This document shows positions 23,620-33,094 of a stretch of DNA of 64,000 nt, one piece after another. The number at the start of each line of letters is the position of its first letter. Position 1 is the stretch's first letter. The DNA comes from an uncultured Bacilli bacterium (lineage in GTDB: Bacteria; Bacillota_I; Bacilli_A; RF39; UBA660), in contig CAKPDF010000007.1 in assembly GCA_934148535.1 (NCBI GenBank), positions 1-64,000 of the forward strand, read 5' to 3'. Under the pieces are notes generated by a model. It searched no databases. It saw only the letters and a list, made by a program, of their open reading frames with translations, and was not told the origin of the DNA. Both the position numbers and the translations under genes were made by a program.

Positions 23620-24880
23620 ATGAATAATTATACTATGGATTTATATGAATTGAAAAGAGAAATTGCAAATTTTTCTCAAAAAATTTCTAAGGGTTTAAAT
23701 AAAAGTACTGCTAAGTTTATAATGGACATGCAATATGGTATCGCAAAAAGCAATACTTGTCTTATAAGTGGTATTGCTAGAGAGTTAGATGAAAAAACTA
23801 AATTAAATTATACAATTGAAAGGTTGTGCGATAATCTTCTGAAATTAAGTGAAGAAGAGCTTAAAGTTATAAATGATAATTATATAAATGAAATAAGTAA
23901 CTTATTTGCTGATGAGCCAATTGCAATATTTGATGATTCAGATATTTCTAAAAGATATGGAAAAGTTTGAAGACTTAGATAAAGTATTAGATGCATCTAG
24001 TTTAAAGAAAGAAATAGTTCCTGGATATCATGTATGTGAAGCTGTTGTTCTTACCAAAAACGAAAAGCAACCTATAAGTTTATATAGTAAAATATATTCG
24101 TGTGCTAGTAAAGATTTTATTAGCATGAACAAATATACACACGATAGTATAGATGCAGTTCGAAAAGTTTTAAATAGGAAATGTAACATGATTTTTGACA
24201 GGGGTTATGATGATAATAAAATAATAGATTATGTGGATAAAACTGAAAATTATTTTGTTATTAGGATTAATGATGATCGAACTTTTTATTTTAAGAACAA
24301 AAGGAAAAAATGTTATGATGTAGCAATTAGAAGAAAAGGTAAGGTGAAAATGACCTTATGGTTTGATGATAATGAAGAATATGACGTATATATTTCTCAT
24401 ACCAAAGTTAGATTACCATATAATAAAAAAGACTATGAATTAGTAATTGTATATGGACTATCTGAAGAAAGACCCTTAATTTTACTTACAAATAGAGATA
24501 TTCATTCTAAAGAAGATGTTATAAAGGTAGTAAGATTATATTTTTACAGATGGAGAATAGAAGAATATTTTAGAGCAAAAAAGCAAGAATATGAATTTGA
24601 AAATATGAGAGTAAGAACTTTAAAGTCTATGAATAATTTAAATTTATTATTAACAATTCATTTAGGACATATTGGTAAATTGGTTGAATTTATGGATAAA
24701 AAATTATTAACGATAAAGATAATATTAAGAAGTAAATCATTGAGAAATAATATACTTGTATGGATAACTCAAATAGCAAGAGGGATTGGTAAAATTTTAT
24801 CATTTGCACATACTGGAATAAAAGATTATCAAAAAATAGAACAGCGCAATAAATATAGGCAACTTGAATTAAAGCTATAG
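23620..24880 (+). mobile_element. Frameshifted IS4-like transposase
   Basis: Two frames make one DDE transposase of about 420 residues. Frame 1 (23620-23967) ends IFDDSDISKRYGKV at a TGA; frame 2 continues from FEDLDKVLDAS to 24880. The catalytic triad is visible: Asp in FDDSDISKRYGK, Asp in MIFDRGYDD, and the IS4-type YREK-like YRWRIEEYFRAKKQE. Skipping one G at about 23965 (GGA AAA G TTT GAA) restores the frame, so it is probably inactivated by a one-base insertion. A GGAGG site and TATAAT-like box precede it. I could not identify terminal inverted repeats or a target duplication, so the element ends are not defined. Confidence 0.85.
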
Positions 24881-25107
24881 TCAAGATAACTAATAATTAA
24901 CTAAAAGGGCATTTTAAAATGTCCAGTTTTGTCATATTGAAAATTAGATAAATTTGTTAATTTTATAAACTTTATTTTTATTTTTAGAATGTTTAACAAA
25001 AATTTTGTAAAAAACCTAAACTTAAATTTTTATTATCTTGAAATCACTATTGGAATATAGTATAATCTAATTAAGGTATTAGTTAGATAACATATAAAAA
25101 AAGAAAT

Positions 25108-25710
25108 ATAAATATAGATTTGATAAAATATATTGTTATATTTTTTGTGATATCTGTACATTTTTTTGCTAATCTTTGATTATATTAATAATTTTTAGTT
25201 GGTAATAAAGTGTATATAGGAGTAATTTTTAGACGTTATTTATGATATGTGTACCATTGTTTATATTGATTATTGATTATTTAATAAAAAATAAGATATT
25301 AAATAAAAAATGTTATTTTGGAGTGCTTATGGTATTGATAATATATGTTTAGAGTATATTGTTATATTTAGTATATGATGCTATTTATAATGAGGTATTT
25401 TTAATGTAAGTTATATCATCAAAGGTGTTTTGAGTATTAATATTAATTTTAGCCAATAAGCAAGTCAAATTAAGAAAAATTATAACAAAGGTCTTTTAGA
25501 TTTCATTAGGTATATATTCAATGTTAAGCAATAATAGATGATTTTTTACTTTTTCATTATTTTGAAAATGTAGAGTTTTTTTCAATTGGTGATATTTTAA
25601 AATTGTCCCATTAGTTTTGGAGTTATTTATAAGTTTATTTATGATAATAAATATTATTTATAAATTTGTTGATAAATATTATTGTAAATGGATTGTTAAA
25701 AATCTTTGTA
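25108..25710 (+). pseudogene. Degraded acyltransferase-3 (O-acetyltransferase-like) gene
   Basis: Translations in shifting frames rebuild an acyltransferase-3 pattern: RNINIDLIKYIVIFFVISVH at about 25108, VGNKVYIGVIFRRYL at 25199, then MICVPLFILIIDYLIKN and KKCYFGVLMVLIIYV, followed by weaker matches to ~25700. Several stops and frameshifts interrupt it. Such integral membrane enzymes O-acetylate surface polysaccharides, which fits the polymer genes that follow. The gap 24881-25100 shows only AT-rich sequence and a hairpin (GGGCATTTTAAAATGTCC near 24907). Confidence 0.75.
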
Positions 25711-25755
25711 AAATAAGTAAAGTATGATAAAATAATATATGTTGGAGGTAATGAT

Positions 25756-27219
25756 ATGAAAAAGAAGAATACACTATTTAAAAACACGATATATAAATCA
25801 ATACTTAGTATAGTAAATATTGTTGTTCCAATTATAATTGGCCCATATATAATGCGTCTTTTAGATGTTGATTTATATGGAATGTATAATAGAGTCTTTG
25901 CTAATTTTCAGATGTTTTTAGCATTTGCTGGTTTTGGAGTATATACTTTGGGAATTAGAGAGATTAGTAAAATTAGAGATGACAAAGAAAAAGTATCTAA
26001 GTTATTTACGAATTTATTTATGATATCAATGCTTTCTAATTTGTTAGTATTAATATTATATGTGATTTATAGTTTGCTGATATCAACTGGAATGGCAAGA
26101 ACATTATATTTAGTTATGACTATTCAAATATTTGCTAATATTTTTTATGTTGAATTCGTAAATGAAGCTTTGGAAAATTATAAGTTTATAACGATAAAAT
26201 CAGTGATTGTTAAGATTATGTATTTCTTATCAATTTTACTTGCTGTTAGAAATCCTGATGATATAGTAATTTATGCTATTGTTGTATCACTTACTAATTT
26301 TTTAAACAATATAATAAGTTTTATTTATGCTAAGCGAAGAATTAAATTTGATTTTTCTAAGATTGAAATAAAAAGATACATTAAACCACTTGTTGCTGTA
26401 CTTGTTATTACTAATGTAGATTTATTATATAGTCAATTAGATAGAGTTATGTTAGGAAAGTATGTAAATGATGTATCGGTAACAGTTTATTATACGGCAT
26501 TTTATTTAGTAAGTACGTTGGCTGCTATTCCATATTCTATAATAAATGTATCTATACCTAGATTATCATATTTATTGAAGAACGAAGGAAAAAAAGTATA
26601 TGAGGATAAATTGAATAACTCAATATCTTCATTGTTATTTGTTATTGTTCCAATGTGTTTAGGAGTTTTTGTTTTATCTAAAGAAATAATAATTTTATAT
26701 GCTGGGAAAAAATATTTAGCTGCTGTTATACCACTAATGATAGCGTGTATAACTAGAATTTTTATATCTTTAGAGTCAGTTATGAACAATTTGGTAATGT
26801 ATCCAAATAATAGAGAAGATAGAATTTTAAAAGTATCATTATTTTGTGGAATTAGTAATTTAATAATCAATTATTTATTAGTGTTATTTAAAATTTTTAG
26901 TCCTATAACAGCTTTAACGACAACTGGGTTAGTGGAGTTAATAGTTTTTATTACTCATTATTTATATGCAAAGAAAAAAATGAATATTGATATTCAAATA
27001 TTTACTAAGAAAAATAGTATGTATATAATATTAAGCTTGATGTTTATACCGATTTCGTTATTGATAAAAAAAATGGAGTTAGGATTTTATATAACGATGA
27101 TGGTTATTATAATAAGTTGTGTATTTTTATACTGCGTAGTATTATATATAATTAAAGATAATAATTTAATATTTATATTTGATAAATTTAAAAATAAGTT
27201 AAAGGTAGGGAAGAGATAA
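25756..27219 (+). CDS. Wzx-type oligosaccharide flippase
   Basis: A 487-residue membrane protein with about 14 helices in the MOP/polysaccharide-transport family. The N-terminal helix is followed by the family region IGPYIMRLLDVDLYGMYNR; conserved QLDRVMLGKYV and RLSYLLKNEGKK lie in the middle. It would flip a lipid-linked repeat unit to the outer leaflet. It opens the 25.7-33 kb cluster with GGAGGTAATG before the start and is followed after one base by the sulfotransferase gene. The intact flippase directly after a decayed acyltransferase suggests recent remodelling of the left border. Confidence 0.92.
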   Translation: MKKKNTLFKNTIYKSILSIVNIVVPIIIGPYIMRLLDVDLYGMYNRVFANFQMFLAFAGFGVYTLGIREISKIRDDKEKVSKLFTNLFMISMLSNLLVLILYVIYSLLISTGMARTLYLVMTIQIFANIFYVEFVNEALENYKFITIKSVIVKIMYFLSILLAVRNPDDIVIYAIVVSLTNFLNNIISFIYAKRRIKFDFSKIEIKRYIKPLVAVLVITNVDLLYSQLDRVMLGKYVNDVSVTVYYTAFYLVSTLAAIPYSIINVSIPRLSYLLKNEGKKVYEDKLNNSISSLLFVIVPMCLGVFVLSKEIIILYAGKKYLAAVIPLMIACITRIFISLESVMNNLVMYPNNREDRILKVSLFCGISNLIINYLLVLFKIFSPITALTTTGLVELIVFITHYLYAKKKMNIDIQIFTKKNSMYIILSLMFIPISLLIKKMELGFYITMMVIIISCVFLYCVVLYIIKDNNLIFIFDKFKNKLKVGKR

Positions 27220-27220
27220 A

Positions 27221-28273
27221 ATGAAAAAAATAATAGTACCAACTGGGTATATGGGAAGTGGCTCATCAGCTATTACAGATTTAATATCTGAGTTTAAAGA
27301 TTGTCAAAATGAACATAAGGATTATGAGTATGTTTTATTACATTGTCCTAATGGGTTATTTGATTTAGCAGACAAATTATTAATTGGTAATAATGCTATT
27401 AGAAGTGATGAGGCTATTAGAAGTTTTGAATTACAAATGTATAAACTTTATAATAAAAAGTTTTGGTGGGTTGGAAATTATGAAAATATAATTGGAACTA
27501 GATTTAAAGAAATAACTGATAATTTTATTTCGAATATACAGCAGTATAATTATTCTGGATATTGGTATATGCATGAAGAAGTAGATTGTAAAATGTTTTT
27601 TAAATTATTATTGAGAAAGCCTTTAAAAACTATTTCAAAAAATAGAATTTGTTCTTCTAAAATTTTAAAATATAATGATGGTATGAGAATTTCTTTTATT
27701 AAGAGTAAAGAATTTTATAAGTATGCTCATGACTATATTTATGATGTTGTTGAGGAAATTTCTGGTGGGAAGGATAATGTTATTTTAGATCAATTTTTGC
27801 TACCTTTTAATTTGTATAGAGTGGATGATTATTTTGATGATAAATTAAGAGCTATTGTTGTTGAAAGGGATCCTAGGGATGTTTTTATAATTAATAAGTA
27901 TATTTGGCCTGAAAAGCAATTGTGTGTTCCTATGCCTACCGATGTATCTATGTTTTGTGAATATTATAAGGGTATGCGAGAAAGTGAAAAGAAATATAAT
28001 TCTGATAAAGTTTTAAGAATTAAATTTGAAGATTTGATTTACAATTATGAAGAACAAGTGAAAATAATTACTAAATTTCTAGGATTTAAGAAATCTGATC
28101 ATATATTTCCTAAAACTAGATTTGTTCCTGAGTTATCTATCAAAAACACGCAGTTATTTAGAAAAGATGAATATAGGGATGAAATAAAAGTAATTGAAGA
28201 AAAGTTAAAAGATTATTTATATGATTTTCCATACGAGATTGATAATGATGTTAAGAAAACAATAGAATTTTGA
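27221..28273 (+). CDS. Sulfotransferase family protein
   Basis: A 350-residue soluble protein. The N-terminal PTGYMGSGSSAITDLI matches the PAPS 5'-phosphosulfate loop of sulfotransferases, and AIVVERDPRDVFI near residue 215 matches the 3'-phosphate-binding strand and Arg/Ser region. The C-terminal KVLRIKFEDLIYNYEEQVK is also typical. It probably adds sulfate to a glycan unit, which is uncommon in Bacillota surface polymers. No PAPS synthesis gene is present in the window. It is tightly coupled to the flippase gene. Confidence 0.82.
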   Translation: MKKIIVPTGYMGSGSSAITDLISEFKDCQNEHKDYEYVLLHCPNGLFDLADKLLIGNNAIRSDEAIRSFELQMYKLYNKKFWWVGNYENIIGTRFKEITDNFISNIQQYNYSGYWYMHEEVDCKMFFKLLLRKPLKTISKNRICSSKILKYNDGMRISFIKSKEFYKYAHDYIYDVVEEISGGKDNVILDQFLLPFNLYRVDDYFDDKLRAIVVERDPRDVFIINKYIWPEKQLCVPMPTDVSMFCEYYKGMRESEKKYNSDKVLRIKFEDLIYNYEEQVKIITKFLGFKKSDHIFPKTRFVPELSIKNTQLFRKDEYRDEIKVIEEKLKDYLYDFPYEIDNDVKKTIEF

Positions 28274-28437
28274 TATAAATTGAGTATTACGTTTATTAAG
28301 TTAAGTAAAAATTATAAAAGTTAATAATTTTTTAAAATTTTAGATATTGTAAAAGTTGTTGATATATGATATAAGAAAAATAATATTGGGTAGTAGCTAT
28401 TATATATTGATTATATATAGATAAAGGAGAATTAAAA

Positions 28438-29616
28438 ATGAAAAAAAAGATTTGTTTTGTTTTAGATCAATTTTTATATGGTGGAATTGAAAGAGTTGCA
28501 ATTAATTATCTTTCTATTATAGATAAAAATGAGTATGATATTGATGTTGTTATATTATCAAATACTGAAAAAATGATAGATCAAATTCCTAAGGAATGTA
28601 ATATAGTTCAAATAAATATTCCTAGGCACCACAATCCGTTATCGAGAGCTTCAACTATGGTTAGAAGAGATGCTGGGGCTATTCTTTATTATGGAACTTA
28701 TATTTTAAAAAGATTATTTATATTTCCACAAGATTATATAAAGACGTTAAAATTAAGAAAAGTAAAATATGATACTGTTATAGCGTTTTCAGGGCATATG
28801 AATGATTGTTATGTAGCTTTAAAATTTATTAGAGCAAATTATAAAATTGTATGGGCACATGGAATGATATTTCAATATTTATTACTTTCTCCAGCTTTTG
28901 AAAAAATGTATAAAAAATTTGATAAAATTGTTACTATAAATAATATTGATCAAGATGATTTATTTAATTACAAACCATATTTGAATTATAAAATAGAAAA
29001 ATTATATAATCCTGTTGTATTAAATAATAATTTAAAAGCTAATCGTATTGATTTGGTAAAAAAATATGGGGAGTATTTTTTAACAGTTGCTAGAATGGAT
29101 GAACCCAAAGATTTCTTTACGTTAATTGATGCTTATGAAATATATTTTAAAAAATATAGTAAAAAATATAAGTTGCTATTAGTTGGTGATGGTCCTGATC
29201 GTAAGAAAATAGAAAAATATATTAAGTTAAAAAAAATGGAAGATAATATTTTAATTATGGGATCACAAGATGATGTTGACAATTTTTATTCTCATGCAAA
29301 ATTGTTTATACTTTCGTCTAAAACAGAGGGATTGCCAACGGTAATAATTGAAGCTATGAGCAGATCTTTGCCAATCGTGGCAACAGATGCATTGTATGGA
29401 TGTAGGGATATTATTGGTAATGATGAATATGGGATTATAGTACCAGTTGGTGATTCAACTATGTTGGCTGATAAAATTAATTATTTAATAAAAAATAAGG
29501 ATGTATATGATCATTATAAGAAAAAGTCTATTGAAAGGTATAAGTACTTTTTGCCAAACAAGATAATTAAAGAATTTTATAGAATTATTGATAATAGTGA
29601 AAAAAATAGAGGTTAA
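28438..29616 (+). CDS. GT4 family glycosyltransferase
   Basis: A 392-residue GT-B enzyme. N-terminal acceptor domain begins KICFVLDQFLYGGIERVAIN; the donor domain has ARMDEPKDFFTLIDAY, LLVGDGPDRKKIE and the retaining GT4 signature SKTEGLPTVIIEAMS (E-x7-E pattern). It adds one sugar during repeat-unit synthesis on the cytoplasmic face. AAAGGAG precedes the start, and the 164-bp gap upstream, with TTGATA and TATAAG near 28360, may hold a separate promoter. Three bases separate it from the next GT gene. Confidence 0.93.
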   Translation: MKKKICFVLDQFLYGGIERVAINYLSIIDKNEYDIDVVILSNTEKMIDQIPKECNIVQINIPRHHNPLSRASTMVRRDAGAILYYGTYILKRLFIFPQDYIKTLKLRKVKYDTVIAFSGHMNDCYVALKFIRANYKIVWAHGMIFQYLLLSPAFEKMYKKFDKIVTINNIDQDDLFNYKPYLNYKIEKLYNPVVLNNNLKANRIDLVKKYGEYFLTVARMDEPKDFFTLIDAYEIYFKKYSKKYKLLLVGDGPDRKKIEKYIKLKKMEDNILIMGSQDDVDNFYSHAKLFILSSKTEGLPTVIIEAMSRSLPIVATDALYGCRDIIGNDEYGIIVPVGDSTMLADKINYLIKNKDVYDHYKKKSIERYKYFLPNKIIKEFYRIIDNSEKNRG

Positions 29617-29618
29617 TT

Positions 29619-30599
29619 ATGAATAGTAAGAAAGTAAGTATTATTGTTCCAGTATATGGAGTAGAAAAATATATAGATAAGTGTTTGGATAGTTTAGTAA
29701 AACAGTCATTAAAAGAAATAGAAATAATTGTTGTAAATGATGGCTCTAAAGATAATAGTCAGGCAATTATTGATGAATATGTTAAAAAGTATCCTGAAAA
29801 AGTAAAATCATATATTAAGAAAAATGGCGGACAAGGTTCTGCTAGAAATTATGGATTAAAAAAGGCTAGTGGTGAGTATATTGGTTATGTTGATAGTGAT
29901 GATTTCATTGAAATGGATATGTATGAAAAACTTTATACTAAGGCTAAAGAAAATAATTTTGATATAGTGGTATGTGGTAATTATTGTGTAAATGAGGATT
30001 ATAGTTCTAAAAATATTGATACTTTTGTAGTTAAATATAACACAGATTTAGAAAATATAATATTTGGTAAAATGGCTGTGTGGAATAAAATATATAAAAG
30101 AGATATTTTAGTAGATAATAAATTAGAATTTAAGGAAAAAGTTTGGTATGAAGATTTAGCATTTACATTGAAGGCTATAATGAATGCTAATACTTTTGCG
30201 TTTGTTAATGAACCTTTGTATGATTATTTGATAAGAGAAGGTTCTACAATGAATAATTCTAATGTTGAAAAAAATTTAGAGATATTGGATGCTTTTGATG
30301 ATATTTTGTCATATATTAATTATAATAAAAAAGAACAATATTTAACTCAAATAGAATTTTTGGCAATTGATCATATTTATATATCTACTATAGTTAGGAT
30401 TTTAAGAGTAAATGCTGATAAAAATGTAAAAAAAGAAACTATAAATAAATTAATTATTTATATGTGTAAAAATTTTCCTAATTATAAAAACAATAAATAT
30501 ATAAGTACTTTACCAAAAAATAGAAAAATAATATACAAATTATTAAATATAAAAATGTATTCGTTAATTAATTTTATATTCAAAATAAGGAAAGGATAA
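29619..30599 (+). CDS. GT2 family glycosyltransferase
   Basis: A 326-residue GT-A enzyme: VSIIVPVYGVEKYIDKCLDSL, then VNDGSKDNSQ, GGQGSARNYGLKKASGEYIG, YVDSDDFIE (DxD), and the catalytic-base region KVWYEDLAFTLKA (ED motif). No membrane anchor. It is an inverting transferase for the same surface polymer as its neighbours and lies within a tightly packed run. Confidence 0.93.
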   Translation: MNSKKVSIIVPVYGVEKYIDKCLDSLVKQSLKEIEIIVVNDGSKDNSQAIIDEYVKKYPEKVKSYIKKNGGQGSARNYGLKKASGEYIGYVDSDDFIEMDMYEKLYTKAKENNFDIVVCGNYCVNEDYSSKNIDTFVVKYNTDLENIIFGKMAVWNKIYKRDILVDNKLEFKEKVWYEDLAFTLKAIMNANTFAFVNEPLYDYLIREGSTMNNSNVEKNLEILDAFDDILSYINYNKKEQYLTQIEFLAIDHIYISTIVRILRVNADKNVKKETINKLIIYMCKNFPNYKNNKYISTLPKNRKIIYKLLNIKMYSLINFIFKIRKG

Positions 30600-30607
30600 T
30601 AAATTAT

Positions 30608-33073
30608 ATGAGAAGTAATAACAGTAATAATAAAGCAAATTTATTTTATATTTTTTTGCTACTACAGCCAATTTTAGATTTGCTAACATCTTTAATGGTT
30701 AGATTTGTTAATTTACCATTAACTATTGGGATGATAGCGAGAGGATTATTTTTACTTGTAATGGTTATTTATTTGATATTTTTAAATAAATCAGTACATA
30801 AAAAAAAGAGTATAATATATTTGGGAATCCTCTGTATATTTAGCATAATATACTTTATAACAAAAAATGAAATATTTAATTTTAGTTTTTTAAAGGTTGA
30901 AGTTACATATTTGTTTAAGTATATGTATTTTCCAATAATATCATTGTGTTTAATAAATATTTTTGATGAATTACAGTTGAAAAAAGAAAAGATATTTAAG
31001 ATTTATATAATTGAGGTTATAATATATTCAATTTTAATAATTTTGCCTGAAATAACTAATACAGCATTTTCATCATATATTGGTAGTAATAAAGGAACTG
31101 TTGGTTGGTTTTATGCTGCAAATGAAATAGGGGCAATAATGGTTGTGTTATTTCCATTTTTATATTATTTATTATTTGAAAGAGAGGGAATACTAAAAAT
31201 AGTATTTACATTTGTAATAGTTATACTTGCTATGACTTTACTTGGTACTAAGACTTCATTTTTAGGTATGCTAATTACTGAGGTGATTTATGCTTTTTAC
31301 TTTCTATTTAATTATAAAAAAAATAGAGCATATGGATTGAAGTGGTCAATATTAATTATAGTAATATCTTTTGGTTTAATACCTAATATACCTGCGGTAA
31401 AAAATTTACAAACTGCTATATCTGAATCTAGTAGTATTAAAGATGAAACTCCTGATGATAAGGATGACAACAAAATAGAAAATAAATATACTGTTAAGAG
31501 TCCTAGCACTGAGAGATTTATAAAAGTTGCATTAAGTGGGAGAGATACTTTCTTTTTTAACACACTAGAAATATATGATAATGCTGATATTAATGATAAG
31601 ATTTTTGGAATAGGATTTGTAAATAGAAATAAAATAAATAATAAAAAAATAGAAAAATTAATTGAGATAGATTTACTAGATATATTCTTTCATTATGGAA
31701 TAATTGGATTTATAATTTATTTTGGTCCATTAATTTATATTGCGTATAGAACTATAAGATCAATATTTAAAAATAAATTTAGATTATCTTTCTTTAAATT
31801 AACGAATATTTATGTAATTGGTATAATAACAGTTATTTCTATGATAGCTGGTCATGTATATAGTGCTCCATCAGTATCTATATATGTGTCATTTGCAATG
31901 GCAATGCTAGATAGTGCTTTGACAAAAGGTGAATTAGAAATAACAGAAGAGAGAGAAAGAAAAAAAATAACAATATTTGCTTTACATCTAGGATTTGGTG
32001 GAGTTGAAAAATACTTATCATCATTATGTAAAATGCTTGAAGAAAATTATGATATAGAAATTATATCAACATATAAAGTTTTAGATAAACCAGCATTTCC
32101 ATTTTCAGAAAAAGTTAAAATTACTTATTTAATTGATGATAAACCAAATAAAGAAGAGTTTAAACAAGCAATAAAAAATAAAAATATAATTAGTATATTT
32201 AAAGAAGGATTTAAATCTGTTAAAATATTATGTCTTAAAAGAAGTAGAAATATTAAGGCAATAAGAAATACTTATAGTGATTATATAATAACTACTAGAG
32301 TTTTTCATAATAGATTAGTAGGATATTATGCTTATAATAATATAAAGAAAATAGCAACAGAACATAATTTCCATAATGATGATAAAAAATATATAACTAA
32401 AGTAATAGCTTCAATAAAAGATTTTGATTATTTTGTAGTGGTATCAAATAATTTGAAAAAGTTTTATGAGTCAAGAATTGGTGATACAAAATGTGTTTAT
32501 ATTCCTAATGTAATAGATAGTCTTCCAGTTAGGAGAAATAAATTAAATAATAAAAATATTATTACAATAGGCAGATTAAGTCCTGAAAAAGGTCAGAAGG
32601 ATTTGATAGATGTTTTTAAGATTGTTAATACTAACTTGCCAAAAACAAAATTATTTATAATTGGCGATGGACCTTTAAAAGATAAATTAAAAAATTATGC
32701 TAAAAATTTAAAATTAGGTGATAAGGTAATTTTTACTGGCTTTTTAAATGATAAAGAAAAAGAAAAATATATTTTTGATTCATCTGTATTTGTTTTACCT
32801 TCTTATACCGAATCATTTGGACTTGTATTAATTGAGGCAATGAGTTATGGTTTACCTTGTATTGCTTTTGATTCATCTGATGGAGCAAAAGAATTATTAA
32901 AAAATAATGTAGGGATTTTAGTAAAGAGTAGAAATAAAGAAAAAATGGCTGAAGAAATAATAAGAGAATTAAAGAGTAAAAAAGAAAGTAAATATAGTGA
33001 TAATGGTTATAAATATTGCCAAAAATATTTACTTGCTAATGTAAAAAAAGAATGGATTAATATATTAAAATAA
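30608..33073 (+). CDS. Fusion: O-antigen polymerase/ligase-like domain + GT4 transferase
   Basis: An 821-residue two-domain protein. Residues 1-435 are a polytopic membrane domain of about ten helices with a large extracytoplasmic loop (~275-335, ESSSIKDETPDDKDDNK) and the Wzy/WaaL-type segment LDIFFHYGIIGFIIYFGP. Residues ~445-821 form a complete GT4 domain: ITIFALHLGFGGVEKYLSSL, TIGRLSPEKGQKDL, FIIGDGPLKDKLK and SYTESFGLVLIEAMSYG. The two activities are normally separate genes and act on opposite membrane faces. The coding sequence is continuous without frameshift, so this is a real fusion as read. Confidence 0.88.
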   Translation: MRSNNSNNKANLFYIFLLLQPILDLLTSLMVRFVNLPLTIGMIARGLFLLVMVIYLIFLNKSVHKKKSIIYLGILCIFSIIYFITKNEIFNFSFLKVEVTYLFKYMYFPIISLCLINIFDELQLKKEKIFKIYIIEVIIYSILIILPEITNTAFSSYIGSNKGTVGWFYAANEIGAIMVVLFPFLYYLLFEREGILKIVFTFVIVILAMTLLGTKTSFLGMLITEVIYAFYFLFNYKKNRAYGLKWSILIIVISFGLIPNIPAVKNLQTAISESSSIKDETPDDKDDNKIENKYTVKSPSTERFIKVALSGRDTFFFNTLEIYDNADINDKIFGIGFVNRNKINNKKIEKLIEIDLLDIFFHYGIIGFIIYFGPLIYIAYRTIRSIFKNKFRLSFFKLTNIYVIGIITVISMIAGHVYSAPSVSIYVSFAMAMLDSALTKGELEITEERERKKITIFALHLGFGGVEKYLSSLCKMLEENYDIEIISTYKVLDKPAFPFSEKVKITYLIDDKPNKEEFKQAIKNKNIISIFKEGFKSVKILCLKRSRNIKAIRNTYSDYIITTRVFHNRLVGYYAYNNIKKIATEHNFHNDDKKYITKVIASIKDFDYFVVVSNNLKKFYESRIGDTKCVYIPNVIDSLPVRRNKLNNKNIITIGRLSPEKGQKDLIDVFKIVNTNLPKTKLFIIGDGPLKDKLKNYAKNLKLGDKVIFTGFLNDKEKEKYIFDSSVFVLPSYTESFGLVLIEAMSYGLPCIAFDSSDGAKELLKNNVGILVKSRNKEKMAEEIIRELKSKKESKYSDNGYKYCQKYLLANVKKEWINILK

Positions 33074-33094
33074 AATATAACTGTGAGGTATATA

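Noticed and set aside
24907..24925. Hairpin GGGCATTTTAAAATGTCC as the right terminal inverted repeat of the IS
   Set aside because: No matching sequence in inverted orientation was found upstream of 23620; it fits a terminator-like stem better.
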